Assembly (NCBI GenBank): GCA_040261275.1
Contig: JBDQOI010000036.1
Location: 1 to 22,262, forward strand
Source: UBA8752 sp040261275
GTDB lineage: Bacteria; Bacteroidota; Bacteroidia; Flavobacteriales_D; Sanyastnellaceae
Reading direction: 5' to 3'
Length of the DNA: 22,262 nucleotides
Both the position numbers and the translations under genes were made by a program. Shown one piece after another: positions 21,989 through 22,262 of this stretch. The first letter of the stretch is position 1. The number at the start of each line of letters is the position of its first letter. Below the pieces are notes generated by a model. The model saw only the letters and a program-made list of their open reading frames with translations, was not told where the DNA came from and did no database searches.

Positions 21989-22262
21989 TCAGAGCAGCTG
22001 TTCGAGTTCGGCTTCCAGCTGGCTGCCCCTCAGGTGCGTAGCCACCACCGTGCCTTCCTTGTCAATGAGGATGGCGTGTGGGATGCTGCTGATGCCATAA
22101 AGGCCGGTGACCACGCTGTTCCAGCCGCGGAGGTCGCTGATGTGGTTGGACCAGATCAGACCGTCCTGGTCAATGGCGCGCTGCCACTTGGACACGTCCT
22201 TGTCCAAGGAGACGCTGAACACCTCAAATCCTTTGTCCTTGTAGGCTTGCCACGCGCGCACC
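21989..22262 (-). CDS. TlpA-like thioredoxin-fold protein, 5' truncated by the window edge
   Basis: The last 91 codons or so are visible; the gene starts beyond the window. The residues include AYKDKGFEVFSVSLDKD, WSNHISDLRGWNSVVTGLYG and SSIPHAILIDKEGTVVATHL, the second half of a TlpA/ResA or AhpC/TSA-type thioredoxin fold. The cis-Pro is in SSIPHA. The CxxC active site, if present, would lie upstream of what is shown, so I cannot say whether the protein is redox active. The GTG at 22261 is within the conserved fold and is probably an internal Val codon, not a start. It lies 9 nt upstream of lpxH, so co-transcription is likely. Confidence 0.85.
   Translation of the reverse strand, partial: VRAWQAYKDKGFEVFSVSLDKDVSKWQRAIDQDGLIWSNHISDLRGWNSVVTGLYGISSIPHAILIDKEGTVVATHLRGSQLEAELEQLL

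Overview
The window looks like a chromosomal segment of a Bacteroidota bacterium, probably flavobacterial, with an unusually GC-rich genome for that group (estimated by eye, not computed). Four things point there. The ribosomal block rpsK-rpsD-rpoA-rplQ runs into carA and eno. There are two kinds of type IX secretion system (T9SS) C-terminal sorting domain. PorP/SprF and PorE-like families are present, as is a GWxTD lipoprotein. A TTTG/TAnnTTTG promoter fits this phylum, and the start codons lack clear Shine-Dalgarno sequences.

Layout. Positions 1-2861 (+) hold the end of a ribosomal protein operon: the last codons of probable rpsM, then rpsK, rpsD, rpoA and rplQ. The rplQ product carries a long Ala/Glu-rich tail. 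A hairpin terminator follows, then carA and eno (+), 2 nt apart, and a second near-palindromic terminator at 5464-5491. That terminator faces a convergent three-gene minus-strand operon (13179 to 5523): a 1589-residue secreted adhesin-like protein, a PorP/SprF protein, and a PorE-like TPR/propeller/OmpA lipoprotein. The operon has a well-formed promoter and a striking 5'-UTR inverted repeat at 13266-13354.

From 13437 to 17929 are housekeeping and envelope genes: rlmB overlapping a GWxTD lipoprotein gene (-), a 52-residue lipoprotein (+), an OsmC-family protein (-), and an exported protein of unknown function overlapping lipA (+). From 18052 to 21132 (+) is a 1026-residue Asp-box beta-propeller protein with a type A T9SS signal, ending in a strong terminator. 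The window closes with lpxH and a 5'-truncated thioredoxin-like gene (-).

How the parts work together. The adhesin has a type B (gliding-motility-type) C-terminal signal. Cargo of this kind is known to depend on a partner PorP/SprF protein, and here that partner is the next gene. The third gene has the architecture of PorE, which links the T9SS to peptidoglycan. The operon therefore reads as a cargo, export-partner and envelope-anchor module. Its most unusual part is the adhesin, which has a roughly 280-residue duplicated block of HYR-like domains and two unrelated domains apparently spliced into the same place of two HYR-like units. I see no CRISPR array, tRNA, rRNA, insertion sequence, phage gene or origin. 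No gene-free stretch exceeds 300 bases.
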